Shown: piece by piece, positions 17,401 through 30,350 of the stretch
Layout: every line of letters begins with the position of its first letter
Numbering within the stretch: the first letter of the stretch is position 1
Origin: Paramecium sonneborni
Taxonomy: Eukaryota; Ciliophora; Oligohymenophorea; Peniculida; Parameciidae
DNA length: 64,000 bases
Reading direction: 5' to 3'
Assembly (NCBI GenBank): GCA_905182985.1
Contig: CAJJDN010000122.1
Location: 280,696 to 344,695, forward strand
Notes under the pieces: model-generated
What the model was told of the DNA's origin: nothing
The model's database searches: none
The model's input: the letters and a program-made list of their open reading frames with translations, nothing else
Program-made: the position numbers and the translations under genes

Positions 17401-20400
17401 CAGTAAATAGTCCCAATGTAGCAATTAATCCATTTCTTTTTAATGCAAAATACTGTTTTAATAAAAGCTGTTATAATAAATTTTCCTATTATTATTATTT
17501 TACATATTGTATAATTAATTACTATTTCCCAGAGTTTTATGAAGAGGATATAAATATTTAATATTGTAATCATGTTGGAGTAGATGATATGACCATAAAT
17601 TATAGTTTTAAACTTCCAACTGATTCAGACTGTTCACTTTACAAATCACTTTAATTTCAAACCACTTTTAAGAACAAAATTTTTTCTCTAAAAAAAATTG
17701 GCATGACCCTCTCTTCAATATATGATACTTAGATAGTTCCTGAATCTTTCACAATCACTACTAATTTTGATAAAGTAGAAATTAGTAACATTAACTTACG
17801 ATTACAAAACGGATTTATTATTTAAAATAACAATTAAAAAGTTGATATAACATTACGAAATTTAATTCTTAATGCAAATAACATATCTGATGAGTTAATT
17901 TTTCAAACTTATCAATATGGTTAAATTGAAATTGAAAATGTTTAAATTTCAGATTCTATCTTTACAAATTCATCCTTATTTGATTTTTCATTATCATCAA
18001 TCCCAACATCAATTACAATTAATAAATTGCAATTTATAAATAGTGTTTTCAATAACTCAATATTATTCAATTTTAACAACAGTAATTCCATGATAAATAT
18101 TTAAGAGATTATTATTAAAAATTGTTTAATTTAGAATTCATCCTTTTTTTCCTTTAATACAGAGTTAAAATAAGCAAATTTTATATATTTATTTGGAGTA
18201 GAAATTTTTGGATCTAATTTTTAATATTCCTAATTTCTAAAGTGCAACAATAAATTTGATTTACAAGCAAGTAATCTTTACTTTCATGATAATACGCTAT
18301 TTTAATCTATAATAATGGCTTTTAATGATAACACATAATTAAAAAATGTAAAAACAAGTTAAAATATTCTAATTGGATCTGCAATTTTATCTACTATATT
18401 TAAAGTAAATAATGAAAGAGTTTTATTTATGATTGATGATTTCGAAGATTCTTAAACTACTTTTTAAGAATCAAATTTAATAATTATTTATTCTATTCTT
18501 TAAGTCAATGATTTCTTTGTTCACATAAAAAATATTAAAGTTTAAGAAAATATATTAATTGATACATCATATCAACGAAATTAACTTTTTAAATTTCGTA
18601 GTCGTTATTTATAAATAGAAAATTCTTAATTTTTAAATTTGAAAAATGCAATTTTCTTTTATCTTTTTGAAACATATGAAATTGTATTTGATTTTTTAAG
18701 ATTTGAAAATTCCTAATAATAGCATAAAGTCCCATTATCACAACTTTGTTCTGATTCTGTACAATGGGAAAATTAAATAATACAATTAGCTGGTTTTCAG
18801 TAATTATCATTGTCTAATATTTAAATTATAAATCAATTTATCATTAATTATTCATTAATGGATATAGCATTTAGTAAATATTTTGTTTTTGAAATAATTG
18901 GACAAGTAAAATTAATAAATATATATTTTAATGGAAATATCTTATTAAAAAATAAATAAGCAACTTCATTTTCACTATTTAGTTTGAATTCTTAATACAA
19001 TCTAAATATTGATTTAGTTAATTTTTAATTTATTTAAAACATCATCAATTAATAAATAGATGAACCATTAGAAACATAAACAAGTTTATTATAAGTCAAT
19101 TCATTAGACAGTATTATCAAAATTAACCAAATATTTTGTTAGAATAATGCAATAACTAATTCCTCTACTCAATTCATTACCCTAAGTGCAAAATTAATTG
19201 AAATTTCTAATCTAAATATATTTAATCAAAACATTTTAACATAATCTTTATGGCAATAGTTTTATGATTTTGAATTAGATGATTCATTTAATTAAGAATA
19301 AATCAATTCAATTATTCAATCTACATTTGGACTATTAAATTAAGGAATTTTGATTACAGCTTCAACCTTTTCTTGTACAGATAGCTATTTTTAAGATATT
19401 TTTGGTTTAAAAAGTGCAATTTTTGAAATTAAGACACAAGGATAAGGAATAGTAAAAATAAGTAACCTTAAAATAAATTCTATATAAACTAATTTAAAAG
19501 AGTAAAGAAATTAAGGTTGTATAAGTATTGTTTCAACAAATGGTTTTTTGAACATATAGCTTAATCACATATTATTTACAAACATTTTCAACAAAATGGG
19601 TTCTTCTTTATTTACCATAACACCATCTGTTAAATCTAATTTCATTTATTTAAATAATGTTATAATAGATGATTGCATTTCCTTAATTAATACTATTATG
19701 CTAACTTAATTCTAACCAGAAGTAATGTAATAAAGCTTAGTAAAAATTAATAATATAACTATTTATTAAAGCGAATAATCATGGATAGATTTATTTTCTA
19801 AAATTGGAACAATTTCATAATCAGAGATAAATAATATAAGGAGTGAAAACAATGCAATGATATACTTAGAAAATTGTAAAGTTGAAATAAAAAATCTAAA
19901 AATGTATGGAATCGCTTTTTCTCCAATTATAAAAATTTTAAATGCTCCTTAAGTAAAGCTTTTAGATTGTAATCTAATATCTATTTAAAAATTTTATTCA
20001 TTCAATTTAATACATATAAGTTAAACTTTAATCACTGAATCTATCATATCAGTTTAAGGATTAAAGATTATAGAGAGTTTTACTTATTAAAAGAAATCAG
20101 ATGAAATAACTATTTTTTAAGACTTAAATTATATAATATTGGGATGTAATATCTAGAAAAGTTACTTAGTTTTATAGAAAGTTCTTTTTTCAGACATATT
20201 ATAGAAAATTTAAGATTTTCCCTATGTATCAAATTAAATTATTTATACAAAAAGCATTTCAGACAAGAATTCTTTAATTTTTCACAATATATTAATTTTA
20301 AAAAATAATGGATCAGATTTTTCTAATGGAATTATCTCCTTTGAAATAGAGAAGTTTAAACTGTTTAAATTAGAAAATATTTAATGTTATTAAAATTCTA

Positions 20401-23114
20401 TAAATGAAAATGGTTGTATACATTTTTTGATACCAAATTTTATTAATTAAACTATTAGAATTAAAGATTCTTATTTTATTTAAAACAAGGGTAGTTTTGG
20501 AGGTGCAATTGTTATTTCTAATGTTAAATTAATAGTAATAAATAGCAAAATAATATCGAATCAAGTAAGTAAATTTGGTGGAGGAATGTTTCTTTAATTA
20601 AAGGAGGATGACTTTTAGATTATATCAACTATAATTACTAATAATATAGCTTTAGATGGAGGTGGAATTTATTTTAACAAGGACGCTAATTTAAAACTTA
20701 ATAATTTTATATAATCATTTTTACTATTTAATAAAGCCACTTAATTTGGAGATAATTTGGTTGAAACTCCTTATCGCTTAGTATTGTCTATAAATGATAA
20801 AGAAATGTAATCTAAATAGCTAATAATTGATTAATTAAAGAATGAAATTTTAGTGCTTTAACCTTATACAATTATTGAATAAGGTACTACTTTCATTTAA
20901 AATTATTTAATGCTCCCAAGTAATTAAGTTATTTTTAAATATCAAATTTATTCGCCTTAAAGTCTTTAATATTTCTCATTTATTACAAGTTTTGGTCTAC
21001 TTCTTAAAAATAGTTTTAATGAGAAACTTTAAAATAATCTTAATTCCACTTGTATTTTGTCAAATCAAGTCTTAAATTTAGAAAATAAATCTATGGTTGG
21101 TGAGTAGAGTGAAAAAATAACTATGTAATATGATCTCTAAAAAGATTACTTTGATTTAGGTGAGCTCTCTCTTACTTTTGACCCTTATACCAAAGAAAAT
21201 AAGATCTTATAAATGCAAATTAGTTGTTATTCCGGTGATAAATAAAAAAGATTGAATTATCTGATTGAAACAAAAAGCTTTAAATGTTAACTTGGAGAAT
21301 TCTATGTAAATTCTGGATGTTAGATTTGCTAATCAAGTTAAGGTTTTTATTCTGTCGTATATGATGCAACAAAGTGTTCAATTTTTGATAAAACCAGATT
21401 TAAAAACATAACTGAAAATAATATAGAATTATTATAAGGTTTTTGGAGACCTTATTATTTATCAGATTATATTGAATAATGTTTTAAAAATTTATAATTT
21501 TGTAAAGGGGGATGGGAATATGGAAATTAATTATGTTCTGAAGGACATGTTGGAGCATTATGTGAAGAATGTGATATTTATAATGTAAGAGGAGATGGAA
21601 AATATTTTAAAAATCAATAGGATTCTGTTTGTATTTCTTGTTTTGGTGTTTAGGATAGTATTATACCTTTTGTAGCAGCATCAATATGGTAAAAATAATC
21701 TAATTATTAGGTCGTTATTATCAATCATTATTACCTTAAGAAGCATTGAATAGTCCAATTAATTATTCAAGAATTTAAAATTAAATTAAAAGTTCAGTAA
21801 AATATTATTTAAGCTTGAATAAGGTATTTATAATCATTTAATTTTAGGTCATGAAAGCTTTATTATTAAAATGCTATTAAATTATATGTGGATTTTCTCT
21901 GTTATATTTACATTTAATATATAATTCTCATTTACATTTACATTTGTAGATTCTGCTAGCAATACTTCGTATTCCATGGCTAACAATTTAGATTGTTATT
22001 TATCAGAGAATTAATCAATTTAATTGATTTACTCAAAAATTATCACTATGCTTGTTCTAATGTTGATCTAATTTACTCTAATTATTATTGGATTTCTCAT
22101 GTACTATATGTTTAAGAAAATGCAATTGAAATATTATATATATGACACTATTTCTAATACTATTTTATATCTATATGTATCTAATTATGGAGGATTGATT
22201 AAGATGTAATAAAGTTTTAATTATTTAGGTATTTTTCAATTCTCTCAAAAAGGGATGTTTCAAATTAAAGCTACATTCAAGGAGATGTTTCTTTACTCTT
22301 TGGATCAAAAGAACATATTATTTGGATTTTTTCCTTTGTCATTCCAGGAATAGGAATATTTTGTTTAATAATTCCACTTTTCCTTTATCTATTAATGTTT
22401 TTTAAGAAAAATTAACTCGATGATATTAAAATTAGAAAATATTTTTGCTATCTATTTAATGAATATGAAAATGATTGCTATTTTTGGGAACAAATAAAAA
22501 TAATTAAAAAAACCATTATGATTCTCATATTAACATATTTTGAAACATATATTCTTCTAAAAGCATCATTATTGGGATTGTGTTTACTTTTTTATTAATT
22601 ATTAGCTGTCAAAAATAAACCATTTATTCTTTAAAATTTAAATCATTTGGATTTATTTTCAGGTTAAATTTGCTCAATCACAATATTCCTTGCTGCTGCT
22701 AAATTTGTAGCAGAACAAGAAAATAATTAATTTTCATCAGTAGTGCTTTAAACTTTTATTGTTATCCTTTGTCTTCGATTAACTTATCCTTTTATATTGA
22801 GTATATTAAGAGTTTATTACAAAAAATATTATTTCTTGATCATTAATTATTTACATTTAATTACAAACAAAATCTCTTAAGATTCAAAGTTAACATTTAA
22901 GTTATAGATGATTAAGTAAAGCTAGATAGAGAGAGAGAAAAAATAGAAACATTTTGTTTCGAAATTAAGATAGCATCTTTTGAAAGTTTCCTAAGCCTAA
23001 ATTTCAAACAAAAAGTATTAAAATATTTTATTTAGAAAAATTCTAAATGGAAGCAAAAATTCATAAAATTCTGGCAATGAATTTAAATACTTTGTCAAAC
23101 TAGATACTGAATGA
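14498..23114 (+). CDS. giant cysteine-rich, beta-helix-like protein with C-terminal multi-span membrane domain
   Basis: 2832 aa after removing five introns (16036-16060, 17313-17336, 21689-21710, 21824-21847, 22206-22228); the remainder divides exactly by three. It starts MKMLINLIFLIVSQSFE, a signal peptide. The N-terminal 450 residues are followed by furin-like/VSP-like Cys repeats (HYTCLECDGPTSNDCLSCSE and more, about 450-950). Next is a very long Asn/Ile-rich region with repeats such as NIALDGGGIYF and GSFGGAIVIS, typical of parallel beta-helices (about 1050-2150), then Cys-rich EGF-like segments (GALCEECDIYNVRGDGKYF). The last 450 residues hold several membrane spans and a basic cytoplasmic tail. 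This matches a large, functionally uncharacterised ciliate transmembrane family. A cell-surface role is inferred. Confidence 0.8.
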
Positions 23115-24873
23115 GTGAGAAAATTTTAATATATAAAATTTCTAACAAAAAACTTATTATAATAAAAAATACAAATCTTTATAATATTATAAATTTACAA
23201 ATATTATATATATAAATATTCTTTTTTATTTAACTTTGAAAGTTAATGGTGAAATTACTACAAATATAACTTAGACCCTAAAAATAAAGATATAATCATA
23301 AAGTATAGAAATGCTAAAATAATGAATGTGAAAGAAAAAATGATATTTTATGTTAATTAAATGATGGATGAATGGATATTTTATATTTTTCAGAAATAAA
23401 TTTATTCATTAATATTATTATTAATATAATTCCCAATATTTTAAAGCATAAATTAGGATATATATGAACAAATTCAAAACAAATTATAAATCAGAGAATT
23501 TCGAAGTTAACCAAAGAAAATTTCGAATGAGTTGCAATGTTCTTTAACTACAATATTCTTTAAGCATAAATGAAATAATAGTGAAGAATATTATCATTTG
23601 AAAGAAAAAAGCAAATAAATTAAATATCCAATTTATTCTTAGTAGCATAACCTTCAGAAAATATTCAATTAACAAGATTAAATCAATTTAAGGAACTTTT
23701 AAATATTTTTGATAAATGATAGAGATGAATCTTAATTTGAGCTTGATTCCTCTTTTCCATCTTCTTTTTATAAGTCCTAAATACATAGGATTATTAGATA
23801 GTTCTATTTCTTAATTACTTAAACTGATTTTAGCATTTTTTATATTTTACACAAATTAGGCTTGTAAAGGCTAATTTGTTAGGTCTATCTCTTATTTCAC
23901 TTTCCAAACTTTTCTAAATAATAATAAACTTTTTAACACTCGCATTCATGTATCACATATTAATCAATACAATCATTAGCAGAAACAATATAATTATTTT
24001 ATTTCTTTTTTGTATTTTAGATTTATTAATTGAAATATCAAGCAACTATTTCCTCAGCAATTTAAATCTATTACGAAGTAAATTAATATTCTTATTAATT
24101 AAAATTTATAAATTAATTCTATTTCTTAAAGAATATATTAATTATATAATAGATTATTTTTTTTTATTAAATTCTTTCTATAGTTTTTATTTCAATCTTT
24201 TGTCAATCCAAAAATATAGATTAAAATAAGATTTTATTATTACCAACAATTTCAAATGAATATATAACAGAAAAACTTTAAACACAGCAACTTAAGATAT
24301 AATATTATTAAAAGAAGAAAATAATTCAATAATTTATACAAAATTTAATTTTTTTCTAAAACAATTATTTTCTTTGTTTAATATAAAAGGAATTAGGAGA
24401 TTATTTTTTTTAAATAATTGCCTTCTAAAAACTTATTTTCTCAAAAATTTAAATACATGTAAACAGATTTTAAAAGAAAACAAAATATATGCAAAAATTA
24501 TAATATTTATATTGTACCTTTAAGTTTTTATCATATTTAAAACCACTTTGAATTCTCAGTGTAAATGAGAGCTATTCTACATTATGATTTAAATTCTATA
24601 AAAATAAAAGAGTTCTTGGATTGATTAATTTGTTATCTATTTTGATAAAAATTATTAATATATTGAACAAGAAAATAATAAAATTATTTAAGTTTTTTCA
24701 AAATAGAAGTTTAAATAAATTTGATTTAGTAAATTCTAATGTATAAAAGTATTCTTGAATATTAAGTAGAGAGTAAGTAAATTTGATTATCAAAATATAT
24801 GTATTATATTTACGATTTTTTAATCAAATTTAATAATAAACTTTTTTCAAAAGTAATTATATTAAAATTTTTA
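23115..24873. other. extremely AT-rich region with long TGA-free frames on both strands
   Basis: No gene could be supported. On the plus strand a frame is open from about 23574 to 24550 but lacks an ATG near its start. On the minus strand another long frame overlaps 23950-24480, reading Lys/Asn/Ile-rich sequence. Because G is so rare here, long TGA-free frames are less informative. It could be a decayed gene or spacer. Confidence 0.5.
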
Positions 24874-25317
24874 ATGGGAAATGGTATTTGTCACATTGGA
24901 GAAGTGAATGGATAAGAAATTAAACGTTGCTACGATAAAATCTAAGTTAATAATATTATAGATCTTCCTAATTCATATGCTTAAAGTCCTTCAAAACCAA
25001 CAATAGAAACATAAAACCCTACAATCAATTAAAATTAAGATGATTGTTACGATATACTTTTAACAAGTTCTTTAGATATGGTTCATTTAGAATAAGATGC
25101 AACATCTTTAAAAAACTATAACTATAAAGACAAAAGCAAGTTAATCACTTTGCCAATATTGCCTGAATTTGCAAATGGTTAATTGTATATAGAAAATGTA
25201 ACTGAGCTATAGCTTCCTAATAGCTCAACTTTTGAACCAAAGCCAATTCTAAAAATATGTGAGTAATCAAAAAGTAATCAAAGTAAAAAGAAAGTAAGAT
25301 TTAATGATAATGATTGA
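24874..25317 (+). CDS. small acylated protein with PP1-docking-like C-terminus
   Basis: 147 aa, intronless. It begins MGNGICHIGEVNG: Gly2 suits N-myristoylation and Cys6 could be palmitoylated. The middle is Ser/Pro/Asn-rich and probably disordered. The end reads SKKKVRFNDND: KKVRF fits the RVxF docking consensus used by protein phosphatase-1 regulators. No catalytic domain is visible. By inference it could tether PP1 to a membrane, but no family was recognised. A 27-nt GT-AG stretch at the 3' end could extend it, giving a less protein-like tail, so the earlier stop is preferred. Confidence 0.65.
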
Positions 25318-25550
25318 AAGGTTGAATTAAATATGTTTATTATAATTGATTTACTTCGTGATGCATATCAAAAATTTCTTGAATTTACAATTTATTAAAA
25401 AATTATAATTATAATTTTAATTTTTTTCTTTGTTTTAGAAGAGAAAATGATATAATCATAGACGATTAAATTTATTGTTTAATTTTTTTCTTCAATTACT
25501 TAAATAATAATTAAAACAAAAATTTTATAACTTATATTTATATATTTATA

Positions 25551-28500
25551 TCATTATAGATAATTGTAAAGCATTTGTAATTGAACAAAAGCATCATTAA
25601 ATTGATCTTGCTTTTAATAGAGCTATTATTTCAAAATAGATGCTTTTTGTATAAATTGTTATTGCCATAGAGGTGATTTTTGTTGTGAAACTCTTTGTTG
25701 AATGGATACAAAAAGAGAGTCAAACAAATTAGGTTGCTTTTTTAAATGATTATATAAGATTTTTCCAATTTCTGAGACTCTTTGATTATATATATAAGCA
25801 GCTATTAACAAATCCTCCAAAATGAATTGAATAAGTACCTAAATATATTTAAAATAAATACATAATGTTTATTTAAGATATCTGGTTTTTCTTTAGCTAT
25901 TTCAAATATTTTAATTGCCAAAGTAAAAGTCTATTTTTCTTAGATTCTAATAGCTTTATTAGCAAATTCAAGTATTAAATGTGAGTCATTCGGATTCATC
26001 CTGTTATTTGTTAATTCAGATTCAACCAGCCATTCACAAACTCTATATAATGGTTCCATTTTATGGATAAGAACATTAAGATCATTCAAATTTATAAGAT
26101 GTAAGAGTTTGTAAATTAATTGGAGGATTTGTTCTTTGACTTTTACTTTACTTGTTAAACATTGTCTCATAAATTTAAAATTGACAAATAATTTAAGTAA
26201 TTTTCTTATAGGTCTATAATAAACTTAGTATATTTTTTTTTCACTTTTTTCACCAAGTTATCTTTCCTAATTAAAATCATTATTATTTTTGGTTAACCAA
26301 TCTATGTAATAATGTGATAAATTATAGATCCATTCATAAATTTAGTCAACAATTTCACTACGTAAAGATTTGACAGAATCCATACTTACCATTTTTCTGG
26401 TGAAAACTAAAAGTGTTATAGAGGTATCAGAAATTGGATTTAATGATAAAAATTATTTAAATTAATTAAATCTCTCTTATTCCCACATCATAGTCATAAT
26501 TTATTTATAAGAGAATCTACCATTTGTATTTAACAAACTTTTGAAAATAAACATAATTGATTAAATGTCTTATATATTAGTCACTAAACTATTTAAACCC
26601 ACTAAGAATTTATTAAGTAAATTATCACAGTCTTCAGAATTATAAAATGCTTCATTTTAAGCATTATAAATGCTACATTTAATACTATAATATAGTTCTT
26701 ATAATTCTGTATCTTAAATAAATTAGAAGTGGTCAAAAATACTCAAACATTCAATTGGTATCATAATATTGTTAATTGTGCATGTATAATTGTTATAGAT
26801 TAAATCTCTTTCAAATCTGAATTTCGAATTGCTTATTAATTTTAAACATTTTTTGAGTAGATTAGTATCTGAGATTGTTAATAAATGTGCAAAGTCGAAG
26901 AAGAGTTTTCTTTCAATTTGTATTTATTGCATAATAGGTTCAAATTTGATAAGTAGATCTGAATCAAATAAAGCTGACCATAGGTAATAGTAAAATTTAG
27001 TTTAAATTCCGTTGGACTATAAATGAGAATTGATTTTCCAAAGAATATCAATTAATTCAATGAAAAATGATTAATAATTAAATTAATTAAAGGTATCAAG
27101 ATCATAAGGATAGAGAAATCTATCCATATATTAGTAATGACGTAATTTGACAATGACATCTAATTAATAACTTATAGAATAGACTAAACTTTTGAATCCT
27201 AATAATAAGAAATCAAATGCATGAATGACAAATTTAAGATTATTCAAATTTTGAGCGATGAATTATTAAAAGAATTAAAAGTATTATTTATCTATAAATT
27301 AAGTAATGACTTTAATGTTATATCTAATGTTTTAGTAATATTGATTTTCTAAGAGTAAGACTTCATTTTTAGCTAAAACCCAATTGCTAAAGAAATTGTA
27401 AATGATTTGAATAAAGAGTTAACTGAAATATTCCTTATTAGAATTGGGTACTTGTCTATAAAATCTACAAATTTCCCTAAGGAATCGAAATACTTGAACT
27501 TATCCTTCAATGGTAGTAGCTTTGGAGAATAATTGCATATTGAACATAAGCCAATCTTGATTAGTATTAGCATAGATAGTACGACATGAGAATTTGAAGA
27601 GTTTGATAATATCTATTTGTGTAATATCAAGTTTTTAAACTTCTTGAGTCATGAATAAAATAAGATCTAAAGCTCTTTATTCTTTATTGAAATGTTTTTT
27701 GAATATTTTACAGATTTTACCAAGAACATTCCATAATATATTACATTAAGGTAATAATTTAAGTAGTAATTAAATGAATTCAGGATCAAGTATACTAGTC
27801 CATAATCTTTTAATGTCAGAGCGTGTAGGATCAACCCATTATATATTAGAATTTTCAATCATTAATTGTTATATTTCTGGTTCTATAAAACAAGGATTAA
27901 ATTTTGAGAGTTGACATTGCAATGAATTATTATTTTTAATATCTGCTCTTCTTAATTTGTGAAAATCTTTTTCTTTTGTATCTGTAATAAATTCTCCTTC
28001 CATAATTAGACTAAATAAACTAATTGCTTTATCTATAAGATCAACATAATTATTTTTTAATATAAGCATAATACTATTTAATAACAATTCTAGGTTATTT
28101 TTATAGAAATAATTTTTAACAGCTCTATGTTAAGAATCAAGAGTAATAACAGCAATTTTATGTAATTTGTGATTTGGTGTTAATCTTCTTATTACAGATT
28201 CAAGTATAGCAAATGCTGCTATTGGTTTAATATTTAATAGTTCTTGAATAAATAGATTAAAAGAATTAGTTGGAAGTTTATCTTAAAAATGAAACATTAT
28301 TGTAGCTAAAATTGAGCCTAAAAAATGATAAACTGGTTTAGATGTAGAATTGACTTTTCTAATGATTTAGAAGACTCCTTGATAGATATTTTCAAAACAA
28401 GTGATTTCTTAATGATTTGTATCAATGTATGTAGCTATAAGAGATCCAATAATTTATAATGTTAACTCATTTTCTGTTTGATTAGCAAGATGGAATAGAT

Positions 28501-28591
28501 TAATTAAGAGTTCTTAGTTCATTGATCTATATAACTAATCAACTTGAGTTTAGAATTAACAGATAAGGACATTTTCATCCAAAATATTCAT
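25551..28591 (-). CDS. large alpha-helical (HEAT/ARM-like) protein, exportin-like
   Basis: 1005 aa after removing one 23-nt intron (25839-25861); it starts MNILDENVLICQFQTQVDQL. It is almost entirely amphipathic helices of 15-20 residues (for example ELTLQIIGSLIATYID, IKPIAAFAILESVIRRL) with no catalytic motif. The size and texture resemble importin-beta-family exportins (such as exportin-7 type), which carry cargo through the nuclear pore with Ran-GTP. I could not find a clear importin-N signature, so the family is an inference. The gene is divergent from the METTL14-like gene, with only 40 bp between start codons (28592-28631). Confidence 0.7.
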
Positions 28592-28631
28592 AGTGAAATA
28601 TAATAATAATAATATAATAGTTCACTTCAAA
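28592..28631. promoter_or_regulatory. 40-bp bidirectional promoter region
   Basis: It separates the start codons of the minus-strand helical-repeat gene (28591) and the plus-strand METTL14-like gene (28632). Both 5' UTRs and core promoters must fit here or overlap the coding regions. It is almost pure A/T with TAA/TAATA repeats. There is no distinct element I can name. Confidence 0.5.
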
Positions 28632-29644
28632 ATGTAGCAAAAATTGTAAAAATTAAACTAATTCTTAGGACTGACTTATGTAAACATTTTTTAGATACAA
28701 ATGAGAGACCTCAAAATTCAATTAAGAAATACAAACCAGAAGAACGATTTGAAGATTATCCAAAATCAAAAGAGTTAATAAGATTAAAATCAGAGTTGAT
28801 TAAGAAACATAATCATCCTCCAAATTATATAAAAGCAGATTTAAGAACATTTGATTTATCATAATTAGGCAAAGTATTGTTATATATAATATTTAATATA
28901 TAGTTTGATGTAATTTTAATGGATCCACCTTGGGCAGAATATGCTAAGAGATTAATGTAAGCAAATATGCAAGTTAAAGAACATTAATAATCATGGACAT
29001 TGGAAGAATTAAAATAATTACATATTGATAAAATTGCTGATATACCAAGTTTTATTTTTTTGTGGTGTGGATCTGAACATTTAGATGATGGTAGAGAATT
29101 ATTCAAAACTTGGGGGTTCAAAAGATGTGAAGATATTGTTTGGTTGAAAACTAATAAAGATCATTCTAAATAAAATTAGTATGTTGCAGGATAAGATTAT
29201 GGTGATAATTTATTTAGAAGAGTTAAAGAACATTGTTTAGTTGGATTAAGAGGAGATGTAAAAAGAGCATCCGATTAACATTTTATTCATGCTAATATTG
29301 ATACTGATGTTATTATTACTGAAGAAGAAGTCATGGGATCAACTAAAAAACCAGAAGAATTGTATGAAATTATAGAAAGGTTTTGTTTGGGTAGAAAACG
29401 TATTGAGTTATTTGGAGAAATACATAATATCAGAGATGGTTGGTTGACTATTGGATCATAATTAAGGGATACAAGATAAATGCCCTAACAATATAATTCA
29501 TATTTCCAATAAGAATAATTTAGTGAAGAAAAACCATTCATGGGTCCTCGTTATTTATAAACAACTATTGAAATTGAAAATCTAAGACCGAAATCACCTC
29601 CAAAAGAATAATAATAATAATAACCATAAACATATTTTTATTGA
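28632..29644 (+). CDS. METTL14: MT-A70 methyltransferase, METTL14-like, with intact DPPW motif
   Basis: 319 aa after introns 28646-28668 (23 nt) and 28874-28903 (30 nt). The start ATG 28632 is supported because splicing joins MQQKL to [14 protein letters not shown], matching the METTL14 N-terminal region. Further matches along the whole length: [103 protein letters not shown], and even LRPKSPPKE near the C-terminus. In animals METTL14 is the non-catalytic RNA-binding partner of METTL3 and has EPPL at the active-site position. Here it is DPPW (28922-28933), the catalytic motif of active MT-A70 enzymes. The likely product is N6-methyladenine in RNA or DNA. Confidence 0.9.
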
Positions 29645-30350
29645 GTATTTTATTTAAACATTCCTATTTTATTAATATATTATATATAATTTATCATATT
29701 ATTATTACTAATCCCAATTCTGTTCATTATAAGATTTTGATTACTATAATTATTTCTCCATCCTAAACATATTGATTATCTTTAACTAACTTTTATTCTT
29801 TTTTAAATCCAATTTCATCTTTCAAAATTAGAGATTAACACATAATATCTATCATCCTATATTTTATATTTATTTAAGAACATAATTTACATTAAGTATT
29901 CCATTATTTTTAATTATATTTTTTTGACACAATACTTTTAAGCATATTCTTTGAAAAAGTAAAAAAAAAGCTTGAAACTCTTCTTATATATGATCATTCA
30001 TCCTTTTATAAATTAAAAGTTTGATTGAATTTTCTGACAAATAATTATCAATATGAGGTTAAACAGATAACTTCAATATTTATTCAAAAGATGAATTAAA
30101 ATACATCAATAATTTTACAAAATGATTTTAGAAAGGTCTCAATAAAAAATATTTTGAAATAGGATTAAAATTTCATTTGAAGAAACTAATTCTAAATTTC
30201 TAGAAACATATTCACTAGTAAATAATATATAATCCCATATATCATTAGATATATAAAATGACAATTAAATTTAATAAGAAATATATGATTAGATAATATT
30301 TAATAACAAAATCACATAATAATGATAATATATATATCTTATCTTTAATA
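29645..30350. other. intergenic region between convergent genes
   Basis: About 700 bp, AT-rich. A weak coding-like stretch on the plus strand around 30055-30230 (Lys/Asn-rich, interrupted by TGA) may be a relic. Nothing else is recognisable. Confidence 0.45.
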
